A stretch of DNA of 64,000 nucleotides from Triglochin maritima (lineage: Eukaryota; Streptophyta; Magnoliopsida; Alismatales; Juncaginaceae). Shown here one piece after another: positions 43,935 to 55,285 of the stretch. The first letter of the stretch is position 1. Every line of letters begins with the position of its first letter. Made by a program: the position numbers and the translations under genes. The DNA lies in assembly GCA_963682175.1 (NCBI GenBank), contig OY821784.1, positions 30,919,621 to 30,983,620 of the forward strand. The letters are read 5' to 3'. Below the pieces are notes generated by a model. That model saw only the letters and a list, made by a program, of their open reading frames with translations, was not told where the DNA came from and did not search any database.

Positions 43935-44418
43935 GGTTGGTTGAGAATAGACTTGGAGCCCCGTAACCGTGTGTGAGCTTGGGATTGGCTGAAATAGGCC
44001 TGAGGCCCAGCTTAGAATTGTGGTGTTGCGGCGGTTGGTTGAAAGAGACCTGGAGCCCCGTGACTGTGTGAGAGCTGCGGTTGGTTGAAAAAGACCTGGA
44101 GCCCAGCTAGTCTGTGCGGGGTTGGTTGAAAAAGACCTGGAGCTCCGTAGTGCATTTAGGTTGGCTGAAAAAGGCCTGGAGCCTGAGCAGGGACCGTGTG
44201 TAGGGGTTGGTTGAAAAAGACCTGGATCCCTTAGACGTTTGGGTTGGTTGAAAAAGACCTGGAGCCCTTGGTCGTGTCGTGGTAGCTGCGGTTGGTTGAA
44301 AAAGACCTGGAGCCCAGCTTGGCGACGAGTGTGTGGTACGGTGGTTGGTTGAGATTAGACCTGGAGCCCCGTGACCGTGGTGTGTGTTGTGGTTGGGTGA
44401 AAGAGCCCTGGAGCCTAG
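43935..44418 (+). repeat. Minisatellite in T1 LTR, about 11 copies
   Basis: A core close to GGTTGGTTGAAAAAGACCTG followed by GAGCCC recurs near 43938, 43985, 44032, 44082, 44123, 44159, 44206, 44240, 44289, 44342 and 44391, with variable 10-30 bp spacers. The other Tekay LTRs in the window do not show it in this expanded form. Confidence 0.85.
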
Positions 44419-44689
44419 CCGTTTATTTTGATGCTTTTCTTGTTTAGTAGAATTGCATGCTAGGGCGTCTTTCAGTTCATGTATTTAGAGTTTGGCATAC
44501 GGGGTTGCCTCAGGAAACTCAGGCATTGTTGCATGTTTACTTTCAGGCCGTGAGCGGCGATAGGGGGTGGTGACCGAGGAGAGGAGCACCGCTACCGGAT
44601 CCAGCTTTCTCTCAATCGAGGTCGAGTGATTACTGTTTCCATTTGTATAGTCTTTTTGATGTAATCACAACTTTTGAAATACTCTGATG

Positions 44690-44731
<42 letters not shown>

Positions 44732-44825
44732 GTTGGTGCATCTGTGTTCAGTATTTGTGTAATATCCTCTGTTGATTGTGTGTTATAAAAATTTTAAAAT
44801 TTTCCGTTGTGTTGAGGATGTTACA

Positions 44826-45820
44826 GGTATTGCCGAAACACGTCACACACAATTATCAAACTTTATTTATTCTTTAACAAGAATTGCAGCAAAGTACTTA
44901 ATCCAACTACTTGGATAACTTGTAGAATGAAGTGGTTGTTACAATATGTATGTTGGAGATGTACTTCCTCCCATCGTTTTTTGACATTATAGTGTGTTTG
45001 GTAATTCATCTAGTCTGAGAAATTAATTTAGCTGGACCGTAATTCTTAGGTGGATGTATCCGTTCAAGAGGTACATGGGTGTGTTGAACGGTTATTGTAA
45101 CAATCGATGGAGACCTGATGCCAGCATTGTTGAAAGCTAGATAGCCCAGGAGGTTATTGACTTCTGTAATGAGTACTTGACTCATACAAAAACTGTCGGA
45201 CTTCCTAAGAATCGTCACGAAGACAGGGTTGGATGTAAATGTACACATGGTGCAAAGTTGATAAGTAAAGGGCAATGATCTTTTAAGGCGTATTTTATGT
45301 GTTGTGGAATTCCGACGAAGTTCAGCCTAAACTGGAAGAGCACATGTCCCTAATGAAAGAAAAACATCCTACATGAATGATCAACAAGTAGTTAATCAAT
45401 AAAACAATCATTGATTGGTTAAAGAAAACAATGTACAACCATAATATTTCTCAGACTTTGGAGTTGTTCACCTATATGCCTAATCTTGTTGTCACATCTC
45501 ATAGTGGTTACAATGTTAATGAATACTCCTTCTATACCAAAAGGGAAGATGACAAAATCACAATGCAAAACAGCAAGGTCAGTTTAGTTACTGAATCTTT
45601 GCATATCTCTAGTTCTAAAGATAAAATTCCAATATAGTCCAAGATGTCATACTACGTTCAAATTGAAGATATGTGTGTTGAACTTCACCCAATTTGATGT
45701 GGCAGTATTTAATGCAAGTGTGTGGTTAATAACAACTACCTTCGGGTGGACGACTTGGGATTTACCTTGATGAACCTTAACAAACTAGGATTCAAGGAAG
45801 AACCTTTTATTTTGGCATCT
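44826..45820 (+). pseudogene. CACTA transposase (TNP2-type) relic, part 1
   Basis: Broken frames match the C-terminal half of plant En/Spm TNP2 transposases in order: VLPKHVTHTIIKLYLFFN (from about 44828), a CMLEMYFLPSFFDI-like stretch, RWMYPFKRYMGVLNGY (about 45050-45100), a VIDFCNEYL and VGLPKNRH segment, NVNEYSFYTKREDDKITMQN (about 45510-45565), and GFKEEPFILAS at the end. Several stops and frameshifts are present. Coding stops exactly where the solo LTR begins and continues at 53654. Left of 44826 is the T1 LTR, so the catalytic N-terminal half is lost. Confidence 0.8.
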
Positions 45821-46781
45821 TGATTGATCGTTTATATATACCACAAGTGCACGACATCAGTGAAAACGCAGCAAGTACGGTTCGAATCAACAAGGAGGTG
45901 TGTCAACTCTGGTTCTTTCAAAAGCAAGTGACAAATAAGAGAGAAGAGACGTGTTTATGCTAACCTAAGCTACACTAAACTAGTAAACAAAAAAGAAGGA
46001 AATGAAAGCACAAAACGAAATAAAACTAAGCTAAGCAACTACTAATGAGAAAGATAAAACTCAGGAATGGGAGAAACCCCTAAGGGGGTGAAGTGTGTGT
46101 ACACATGAAATAAGTGTGGTGAATGCATACAATAAGCTCAAGTGTAGTTAGTGTTTGTTTTGCATAAAAAGTACCTCATGGCAAGACCTATCATTCAAAG
46201 CACTAACCTATGTGATTAATATGAGCATGACAAGTTTGTTATTAAGAACCTAAACAAGCATGGAATGTACCTAAACATTATGGCAGAAACCATCAAGTTA
46301 AGTGTTCTCATTAATTCAAACAAGCATACTAACATTTCTCTCGTACAACAATGTTTAGCATTCATTCCATCTACATAACATGTATAGACATCTACTCCAC
46401 CCCCAAAGGGGATGAACTACTCACTAATCATTACACTACAAACTACATTAACAAAATGAAACATTCTACTGAAAGGAAATTAAACTAAGCAAGCAAGAAA
46501 TATTAAAGAAGTAAAATGAAAGGAAATTAAACTAAAGAAGCATGCAAGAATTAAAAGAGAATACAATATTAAAAGAAACTAAGAAAAATTATTTTATTTA
46601 CATGACCCACATTACAATTGACATTCTTATCCACCTTGAGTTTTTGCTTCAAGGTTTTTACTCCAAGAAGAGAGAATGCAACCAAGCAGGTTAGGTATCA
46701 TTTTGTGAAGGACATCATAGCGAGAAAGGAAGATGTGTTAAGAGAAAAAGATGGAGAAGGAGAGAGAAGGAGTGGCGCAAC

Positions 46782-48449
46782 ATGGAGAACCTAGGGGTTT
46801 CTAGGGTTTCCGACTTTTTTCCACCAAATCTCTTAGTTTTTTGCACCAAAATGGATCCCAAGCCTACTTCTACTCATTTGCACTTAGAAGATGGAGACTG
46901 TGGCACGTTTTTGGGTCTCCATCCACCACCATTGCATGTCTCATCCTCATCTCATGGAGATGATGGAGAGGATGGTTCCGCACCACCTCTAGGGAGTGTT
47001 CTTGCTCCCCCAAGGAAGTGGAGTGAATTATTCAAGGCTGGAAATATGGTCCCCACAGCCCTAGAGTTTGTCCCTCCGGCTGAGAAGGGAGGGGAGAAGC
47101 TGGCGTTTTGTTCCAAGCAAGAGGTAGTTGTGTCATTGAAGAGGTAGGATAAAGTTCTTGTTGGTTACTTCATTGCATTTAGACCACACTTGCCTACACT
47201 TGAGAAACACCTCCACAAGGTGTGGGGTTTGGCTGGAACGTTGGAGGTCGTTAAGAGGAGTCAAGGGTTTCTTCTATTTTGTTTCTCCCTTGCTGAAGAT
47301 AAGAAGAGGGTGCTTGAAGGAGGTCCTTGTTTCATTCGAGGTTGCCCCCTTGTGGTCCTTGAATGGGCTCCGGAAGTGGCTTTGCAAAGGGCAAACATCA
47401 CCACGGTTCCCATTTGGATTCGTCTCCCGGAGCTAGACCTTCGATTTTGGTCTCAAAAAACGTTGAGCAACATTGTGAGTGTTCTTGGGAGGCCCTTATA
47501 CATGGATGAGCAAACCGCATCGGGGAGGAGGCTTGCCTATGCTAGGGTGTGTGTGGAAGTGTCCTCTGATTTCAGGTATCCAAGTCGGGTGGAGGTGCAA
47601 ATAGAAGAGGCCGACACACATCGAGTAAATGTGGAGTATGAATGGAAGCCCGGGTATTGCACGAATTGTAACGAGTTTGGTCATGACTTGGAGAGATGCA
47701 AGCTGAGAAGAGGGGCCATAAACAAGGTTAGTGACACTCAGCAAGGGAAAGAGGACAGGTGGGTCGTGGTTGATAGGAGGAAGCCTAGAAAGAGCAATGC
47801 AAAGCAAGGAAATTCAGAGGTGTCCAGCCGTGGCACTCACATTTCTTTGGTGGAGTTCGCAGCTAGAGGTCAAGAGGAGAAAGGGAAGGCTGGAGGAGAT
47901 GATGATGTGGAAGGAAGGAGTGCTGATGTGGAAGAGGGAGCAAGCCTTGAAATGCCATGTGGAATGGTAGATGAGAGTGCACAAGTGGAGGGAGAATGCA
48001 ACAAAATGAAAGGTGAGTGTCTCTCTCTTGAGAAAGGGAGAACCTTGATGCAAGTAGCATGTGGGGGGGACCATGTTTGCTTTGGGGTTAAGATGGGAGA
48101 CATGTTGGATGATATGCCAACGAATTCGTCTTTGGGGGCACAAGAGGGGGAGTCTACTGGTGGACAAAAACAGCAAGGGGAAGTGGGAGTGGAAAGTGTT
48201 GTTCCTATTTCGGGAAGAGCCAATGGGGAGAGAGTTGAGTGCTCTAGGTTTGAATGGGCAAATGAGGAGGCTCTTATTTTGGTTGCAAAAGAGAGGGAGC
48301 TGGACCACTTGACTCCTCTTGGGGGGAAATTATCATTTAGCACCTCACTTAAAGGAAAGATGGGAAGGGAGAAAAAAGAGGACATTTTGCTAGCAAGCCC
48401 CCCACGAATTGAGAGGGAGAGTGGCACCAATCCTTCTCTTGGAAAATAG
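46782..48449 (+). pseudogene. LINE ORF1 (RNA-binding, DUF4283 and CCHC type)
   Basis: One frame from ATG 46782 to TAG 48447-48449, broken only by an in-frame TAG at 47145-47147, giving two parts of 121 and about 434 codons. The first part has a Pro/Ser-rich N-terminus; the second has the plant LINE ORF1 core (WGLAGTLEVVKRSQGFLLF, RANITTVPIWIRLPELDL, FWSQKTLSNIVSVLGRPL) and a CCHC knuckle YCTNCNEFGHDLERC (about 47657-47701). The protein coats LINE RNA. The region 48450-49003 reads as a frameshifted continuation, ending with a basic tail (SPPPTLRRSGRKLNN) at 49007, so ORF1 was probably longer. Confidence 0.8.
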
Positions 48450-49003
48450 ATTTTAGTAAGCAAGGAGAGGGGGGGGGGAGAAAAAGATGGCACCTTGCAA
48501 AGGAGGACCCCACGATATATGGGTGAAGATGAGTTAATCTCCTTGGGAGAGGCAACCCTAGAAGACAATACTAGGAGCACCTTGGGGACAAACCATGCTT
48601 CTCAAGAGGAAGGGAAGGCAATGTAGGCACAAGTGTCCATGGCAATGGGGGTCACGAAAATTCAGGCAAGAAAGCAAGCAAGAAGACTTCCCCACAAGGT
48701 GAACCTCAAGTGGGCGGCCTAGTTTCTTTGGTATGTGAGGAGTTGGGGTGGAATTCACCAACACGAGTAGCAAAGAGTAAAGATACTTCAAGCCTCATGT
48801 CACACACGAGTGGAGGAAGGTATCACATTCTCGGACACAAGGATTTGTGGAGGAGGGGGAAGAAGAGAAAGAGGATGTAGGAATTGTAAATCCGGGTTCA
48901 AGAAAGCGATATCGCCACCACCAACGCTTAGGCGTTCCGGAAGGAAGTTAAACAACAAGCTCTCGATTGGAGGTCATGGGGTTCACCCCGCACCTTTAAA
49001 CCC
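48450..49003 (+). pseudogene. Decayed ORF1 tail
   Basis: Lys/Glu/Gly-rich fragments in changing frames after a run of ten Gs near 48469-48478, then the 65-codon frame 48810-49007 containing CRNCKSGFKKA and a Ser/Pro/Arg tail that overlaps the ORF2 ATG (ATGAATG) at 49004. Confidence 0.5.
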
Positions 49004-52000
49004 ATGAATGTACTAATGTGGAATGTGCACGGAGCAAATGGACTCGGCCGTGCACTCATGATTAGGGGTCGAATAAAGGAGACAAATCCGAATGTAGTAT
49101 GTCTTATGGAACACAGGGTAAAACACAAGAAGATGGAAAGATTCAAAGGAGCGATTTGGCCACATGCATGGATTGCAAACAGCTTGATCGTGGACTCGGG
49201 ACAGCTGTTGGTGTTGTGGAATGACAAAGTTATTGACCTTCAAGTGACTTTCGAAACACCACAATTACTTCACTTCAAGGGCTGCAAGAAGATGGATGGG
49301 GCAACATTTGATATCACGGCGGTGTATGGAGAAAATGGGCATGTGGATAGGCGTGCTTTGTGGAGTGACCTTCATCTTGTGGATCCGGAGGTTTCGAGGT
49401 CGTGGATCGTAGTAGGTGACTTTAATTGTATTCGCTATGCTAGTGAGAAGCGGGGGGTGCTGCTGGAAATGAGACAGCGATAAAGGAATTTAATGAGTGT
49501 ATTGATACACTTCAGCTACTTGAGGTGCCTTCTATGGGAGGGGATTTCACGTGGTCAAATTCATCTGAAGGAAGTGCATGCATTGAGACAAGGATTGACC
49601 GTATACTCATGAACAATGCGTGGCTCGAGATGTTTCCGAAATCTTATTACATCGTTGGTGATAAAGATCTTAGTGACCATGCCATGCTAGTGATGAGGAC
49701 GGAGGGAAATGAAAAAAGGAAAAAGAAAATGTTTCGTTTTGAAAACCATTGGACGGAGCATGAGGAGTTCAAAGCCATAGTGGATCAAGCTTGGTCTACG
49801 TTTGTAGTTGGCACACCTATGTTTCGTGTTGCTGAAAAGCTAAAAGAAGTAAAGAAGGCACTTATAGTTTGGAGTGGAAGAACATTTGGGAACATTACAA
49901 ACAAGGTGGGTGAAGCCCGGATTGCCCTTGAGGAGGTGAGAAAGAAAAGACAAAGCCTACCACATGACAAAGAGCTAGCTGTTGATGAAGGGACAGCAAA
50001 GGGCAATCTTGAGTGTGCCCTTGCTCAGGAGGAATCCATTATCCGGCAAAAATCAAGGGTGAAGTGGCTGAAAGAGGGGGATCGAAACACTAGGTTTTTC
50101 CATGCGCAACTCCGTGTGAGGAGAGCCACCAATCAAGTGAGGAGAGTATGTGAGGTAGCGCATATCGTGGAGGAGGAGGACGAAATCCGGGACGCCTTTC
50201 GGTGTTTTTATGCTAACCTATTTGCTAATGATTTTCAGGTACAACCCATTGATCCGTCTCTCATTCTCCCACAGATCCGGCCGGAGGAAGGGAGAATCCT
50301 CACCCAAAAGCTGGAATTAAAAGAGATCGAGGAGGTGGTGTTACATGCAAATGTGGACAAGGCACCGGGCCCCGATGGTTTCAATGCAAAGTTCTTCAAG
50401 ACCACGTGGGACACCATCAAAGGAGACATATTTCAGGCCATGAACTTCTGTTTGGACAGCGGAAGAGTGCTCACCCAATGGAACTCTACCTCAATCACCC
50501 TCATCCCGAAGAAGAAGGCACCAAATTCGGTAGAGGACTATCATCCTATCGCTCTATGCAACATGACCTATAGGTTCACCTCCAAAGTGCTCGCAAACCG
50601 AATAAAGGGGCTGCTACCAAGACTTATTGGGGAGAACCAAAGTGCTTTTGTCAAAGGAAGGCGAATCGGTGATAATATTCTCCTTGCACATTAACTTTGT
50701 CACAATCTACACCTAGACAAAGGGAGGGGACGGATGTGCCTAAAGCTTGATATTAGGAAAGCGTATGACTCCATCTCATGGTCCTTCCTTGATGAGGTAA
50801 TGACTCGCTTCGGTTTCCCCCGAAGTGGAGAAGGCTGATTATGAGTTGTGTCCAAGCATCATTTGTAGTGACGGTAAATGGAACTAACTCAATCGCGTTT
50901 GCTGCGACAAATGGCTTGAGGCAAGGTGACCCCTTGGCACCGTACTTGTTTGTTTTGTGTATGGAAGTCCTAAGTGAGATGATAAAACAAGCGGTGAGGG
51001 ATGGAAGGATTGAGCCATTATCTTGTGGGGAGGTGCCCGTTTTGCATTTGCTATTCGCCGATGACGTCCTAGTGTGTGCTAGTGCAACTAAAGCAAATGC
51101 TCGGGCTATAAGGGCTGTCCTTGAGGAGTTCACGGCATGTTCGGGGATGAGATTTAGCATGGCAAAATGCCAAGTATTCATGGGAGGAAACGTGTTGCAT
51201 GGAGCTTGGATCGCAGCCCACCTTGGTATGGAACGAAAGGAATTTCCGGTGATTTACCTCAGGCTGCCTTTATTCTCCGGGAGGATGGGGAGAACTCATT
51301 GTATGTCACTAGTAAACAAGGTCAAGCAAAGACTTAGCACTTGAAGCAGAATTGCCTATCCATTGCCTGCCGGGTAGAGCTTGTGAGAAGCGTGCTTGTC
51401 TCGCTTAGTATCTATTGGACATCCGCCTTGCTTATTCCTCGAAAGGTGCTGAAAGAGATTGAGAGCCTCATGGCTCAATTCGTTTGGGTGGGCCAAAGAA
51501 GTGGGTTGCTGTGGCGTGGAAGGACGTGTGTACCCCAAAGGATGAAGGATGGCTCGGTCTGAAAAGATTAACAAGCTGGAATGATGTGGGCCTCCTCCGA
51601 TTATTGTGGCTAGTTGTGGCGGAAGGAAGCTCTCTTTGGGTAAAGTGTAGGGCTGTGCATCCGGTCCGGACCGGATTTTTATCCGGAGTCCGGACCGAAG
51701 ACCGGACCGGACCGGATGTCCACGGACCGAAGACCGGACCGGACCGGACCGAATCGGTCTGGTCCGGTCCGGTCTGGTCAAAAACCGAATTTTTACATTA
51801 AAAAAAAATTGGACCGGACCGGACCGGAAATTTTAAAATTTACCGGACCGAAACCCGGACCGGACCGGATTTTTTCGAAATTTTCCGGACCGAACCCGGA
51901 CCGACCGGTCCGGTCCGGTCCGGTTGACCGGGTCAACCCGGGTTTTGCTCTCCCCTAGTAAAGTGTGTCAGAAGAAAATACCTTAAAAACCGCTCTATTT

Positions 52001-52937
52001 GGCTAGCGAGGCCACCATCATCATCATCATGGGCATGGCGAGGAATTCTCCGAGTTCGTGACATTGCCCAATGGCACATCAAGTATAACGTGGGAAATGG
52101 GCAAGAAATTCGGTTCTTCCAATATCCGTGGTGTGGCGAACCTTTTCAATGCGAGAGTTGGGGAGCTCGTCTTCATCATGAATTGGGAGTGCCTTGGGAT
52201 ACCAAAGTGTCCTACTTCATTAGAGAGGGGAAATGGAACCTCCCCCCCCCCCCCCTCAAGATCAACGATAACGGAGGAAGTCCACTTGAAAATCACAAAT
52301 ACACGCATTCTTGGAGGTGTGGACCAGCCTATGCGCATAGAAGGGGAGGGGCTACATTAGGAATAAAGGAAGTATGGAAGTGGGTGCTGAAACCGGGGAG
52401 GAAGATCACTTGGGCGGATGTGGTTTGGCACAAACATGACATTCCCAAACATGCTATCACAGCTTGGCGTGCAATGAGGGGGCGCCTCTTAACAAAAAAA
52501 CTTATGAATTTACGAGGAGCAAAGTATGACCCGGTGTGTAGCCTTTGTGAGAGGGAGGAAGAGGACATGGACCTTCTCTTCTGGAGGTGTTCGTATATTA
52601 GAGGGGTGTGGACAGCACTACTCCTCCTCATGAAGCTGGGAACTAGGATTGCAAGATCCCTACACGCCTCTCACACGTGAGAGGAACCCGGATTGCCAAG
52701 GTGGTGCGAAGGTGGGCTCTTAGTGCCATGATTCATGAGTGCTGGCTGGAACGAAACCGACGGATTTTCGAGGGAGAGAAGAAGGAGCCAGGAGATGTCG
52801 TGGTAGTAATCAAAGACATGGTTGGGTGCCTTTGGGATAAAATCAAGAAGCTTGCGGATAAAGATAGCGAGGAGCAGAATTTTCAAATCACGTGGTGCTT
52901 GGTTGGGGTATACTCGGACATGATTTTAACTACATAG
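49004..52937 (+). pseudogene. LINE ORF2 (endonuclease, reverse transcriptase, zf-RVT)
   Basis: Endonuclease: LMWNVHGANG, VCLMEHRVK, VVGDFNCI (about 49418-49440), DRILMNNAWLEMFP and LSDHAML (about 49665-49690). RT: DKAPGPDGFNAKFFK, NRIKGLLPRLIGENQSAFVKGR, KLDIRKAYDSISW, GLRQGDPLAPYLFVL and catalytic FADDV (51054-51068). C-terminal plant zf-RVT region: HAITAWRAMRGRLLTKKL, CSLCEREEEDMDLLFWRC and WLERNRRIFEG, ending at TAG 52935-52937. Breaks: frameshift in the G run near 49451, TAA at 50692, frameshift near 50815, stop at 51342, frameshift near 51550, MITE at 51648, and a stop and frame change near 52678. Target-primed reverse transcription is the family's activity; this copy is dead. Confidence 0.85.
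51648..51957. mobile_element. hAT-type MITE in the LINE, 310 bp
   Basis: An exact 8-bp duplication GTAAAGTG (51640-51647 and 51958-51965) flanks ends TAGGGCTGTGCA and, inverted, TAGGGGAGAGCA. The interior is almost entirely CCGGACCGGA/GGTCCGGTCC repeats with AT-rich centres, so each half can pair with the other. TAGGG ends and an 8-bp duplication fit hAT. Removing it restores ORF2 reading (SLWVKC). Confidence 0.85.
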
Positions 52938-53653
52938 TTTGAGTGATGCAATACTTGTAGTGTGTGTGGCTGGTTATGCATGTTGGCATGCCCGCGGTCT
53001 TCAAACTTTGTAACCTTGTTTCTTTCATTTAATAAATTTAGAGGCCAAGCCTCCCTTTTGCTTTGCAAAAAAAAAAGAATGTCACCAAGCAATGGGTAGG
53101 ATACAAGGGAGGAGGAGAAGTTCTATTTATAGTCAAAGAAAAAGGCAATGAGGGACAATCCCCCGATATGGGACTAATACACTACTAAAAATAGACATAA
53201 AACACTCTAATACATGACCCAACAAAGTTTTATCAGATTTGGACGAAACCAGACCGCCAATCAACAGTCTTGGACCATTGGCGGCTTATAAGGTTTGAAT
53301 CGAGTTGTGTTTTGGAGTGTGGTTGTCTGCCTTATTTCTTCATGTCTGATGCACCCTAATCGGTTGTGTAGCTTGCGACCCGAATCCAATTGTCAAAATA
53401 CTCCTCATGATGGTGTGGAGTTTCTTCATTTTCTCATTGGTCCTTTGGTTTGCATTCGGGTCCCTCTCTCTTGCATCTTAGTCCATAAGTCTTGCAACTT
53501 AGTCTATTTTCTTGCTTTTAAGTCCTTTTCGAGTCTCTCCTTCTCAAAACACTCCTAAAAATTAAACATAAAACTCATTACGTAGCATTGCTTAGGCTAA
53601 GAATAAAGGATATAAGACACAAATATATGCATGATATGATGTCAATCACATCT

Positions 53654-53907
53654 CAAGTAAAATATATTTTTTATGTAGCAGACCCTGTGATAATCTATGG
53701 TCGGTCATTTTAGAAGGAAAACGATAAATTATTTCTCAAGAAGATGTCAATGATATTGAAGAAATTCCCCTATTTTCAACACAAGTGCCTGAATTGAAGC
53801 CAGTCGAAGATGATAGAAATGTTCATAACTTACTTATTAGGGAGGACCATCGTGAAGTAATATGGATCAAAGATCCTGATAACAAAAAGCAAAAAAGAAA
53901 ATCTTAA
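53654..53907 (+). pseudogene. CACTA transposase (TNP2-type) relic, part 2
   Basis: After one copy of the CATCT duplication, the reading of part 1 resumes in phase: ...ILAS|QVKYIFYVADP, then a WSVILEGKR-like stretch, DIEEIPLFSTQVPEL and a charged tail (NLLIREDHREVIWIKDP) to TAA 53905-53907. This is the usual end of TNP2. At least one frameshift and one stop lie inside. Confidence 0.75.
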
Positions 53908-55218
53908 TGGTTTACACAGTATCTTATTAGTTTATGTTAAGAACTCGTTAGTTGATTGTATTTATGAACTGACCCAGGTTACAATGTACATTGAGTTTTT
54001 TTTTGTTTTTTTGAAATAGACACCTCGGTCGACCGAACCCTGAACGGTTCACCGTGTTTGACCCCGATTTTGCCTTTGTCAAATTTTGGATTTATTTCCA
54101 ACAAAATTTGATCTTTTGGGGTTTTTAGCAAATTCATATCTTATGTAATATATTATCCTACGTAATGTTAAATTATTATACCCCATAATATATACACCTC
54201 ATATGAATTTATTAATGATTCTAATTATGCCAATTCTCATGACATATTGATTTTATTCGTTCACCACATGTGTCCATTTTTCATATGAAACCCGACACAT
54301 CATATGAACTAAAAATCAAGCTTCTTGTTTCCCAGTTTTGTGGTGTGACCTATAGGAGGATCTAAGCTAAATTGGCAGCGATATTAAACACTTAATATCT
54401 CAAACTATAAGCGGTATCTAGCTACACATTATAGTTACCCAATTAGCATAGATGTCTTTGTTCCACTTGAACTAAACACGATCCATTTAGTGATGTAAGT
54501 GCACCACTGGTGTTTGTCCCTTACCTCACGATATTAAGAATATATACAAAGTAGAAATGTGTCACTTTTGTATTATATTTATTTCTTGATCTCTTTAAGC
54601 TAATTACAACTATGTAACTTAACTCAAGTTACATTGTGCACATTATAATTTTGCTTTATCAAGGGGCCCACTAATATCATCACTCAATTAAGAGGGCAAC
54701 GATAATCGTTTGACTAGCTATCTTTTCCAGCACGAGTCATGTTCGACCAACTATTGTCTTTATCACTATACTCATTGATAGTTTTTGACAATAATCAAAT
54801 TAAGCACTTCTTGAGTGAAAAGATATAAGTCTCATATCTTAGGATCCAAGACACAGTAACACATTAATGACACGAAACACAATTCCATAATGTTTTACTT
54901 GTTAGGTCGATTCAATATATAAAAGTAATTTTTTCCTCTTTTATATACTCGTGTCGTCAATTATTTGTAGAGCTACAACAATCGATGACCAACACGACAA
55001 TCTTATCTCAGTGATTAATGTTCCATGTTAATTACCATGATTGTGAATAACTTTTGATTTATGTAAACCATTATCTTTTAGAGCTCTACGGTTAAGGACC
55101 AAGCGCCTCTTCCTTAACACTTCCAAAAGACGAATACCATAATCAAGGAACAACATGTTTGCACATCCAATTCATAATAATTGACATATAAAAGTAAAAC
55201 TTTTAGAACACATTCCTT
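53908..55218. other. AT-rich stretch, mostly unassigned
   Basis: No ORF of interest on either strand and no second CACTA terminus found. A palindrome pair CGGTCGACCG (54026) / CGGTTCACCG (54045) has the 19-bp offset of the solo LTR at 6695-8226, suggesting a fragment of that LTR family. The rest (54100-55200) is low-GC sequence that I cannot name. At about 55219 it joins Tekay protease/RT sequence. Confidence 0.3.
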
Positions 55219-55285
55219 TCACTAACTCGATGCCGAACTCGATCTCTCGGTGTGGCGGTAACCCAGGAATATCTGCTGGAAACAG

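Larger units (their letters stand above)
18840..44825 (+). mobile_element. Tekay/Del-type gypsy element T1, 5'-truncated, 3' LTR split by E2
   Basis: From left to right: end of gag with a zinc knuckle, a 1,097-codon pol frame, polypurine tract (22464-22475), and a 3' LTR whose first 35 bp (22476-22510) are separated from the remaining 2,284 bp (42542-44825) by the Athila-like element E2 with its TTGTG duplication. The LTR ends GAGGATGTTACA, matching the terminal sequence of the other Tekay LTRs in the window. The 5' LTR, primer site and most of gag are missing. Right flank is CACTA transposase coding sequence, so T1 inserted into that element. Confidence 0.85.
42542..44825 (+). repeat. T1 3' LTR, remainder
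   Basis: Continues the LTR begun at 22476. Contains CT microsatellites, a palindrome-pair array, an 11-copy minisatellite, a TA microsatellite (about 44694-44727) and the conserved end (GTAATATCC..GAGGATGTTACA). It resembles the reverse complement of the LTRs at 744, 55966 and 58757 in order of blocks. ORFs here are by-products of the repeats. Confidence 0.85.
46689..53076 (+). mobile_element. Full-length L1-type LINE, degenerate
   Basis: About 6.4 kb with 5' leader, ORF1, ORF2 and a short poly(A) (53067-53076). Flanked by a 15-bp target duplication, GAATGCAACCAAGCA (46674-46688) and GAATGTCACCAAGCA (53077-53091), with two mismatches. Joining the flanks restores the solo LTR sequence. It is interrupted in ORF2 by a 310-bp MITE. 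Confidence 0.9.
45821..53648 (-). mobile_element. Solo Athila-type LTR, split by a LINE
   Basis: Starts TGATTGATCG and ends GATGTCAATCA, with exact CATCT duplications at 45816-45820 and 53649-53653. Removing the LINE and one copy of its duplication gives about 1.43 kb. It is a diverged member of the E1-E4 LTR family (CCACAAGTGCACGAC, TTTTTGCTTCAAGG, CAATCCCCCGAT, TCTATTTATAGTC promoter on the minus strand). No internal region exists, so it is a solo LTR formed by LTR-LTR recombination inside the CACTA relic. Confidence 0.9.

Noticed and set aside
47814..48580. Long minus-strand ORFs across LINE ORF1
   Set aside because: Ser/Pro/Leu-rich translations of the antisense of a Glu/Gly-rich coding region; no family similarity.
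54300..55200. Possible remnant of another retroelement
   Set aside because: AT-rich sequence felt familiar as plant repeat DNA, but no LTR end, primer site or coding motif could be pointed to.
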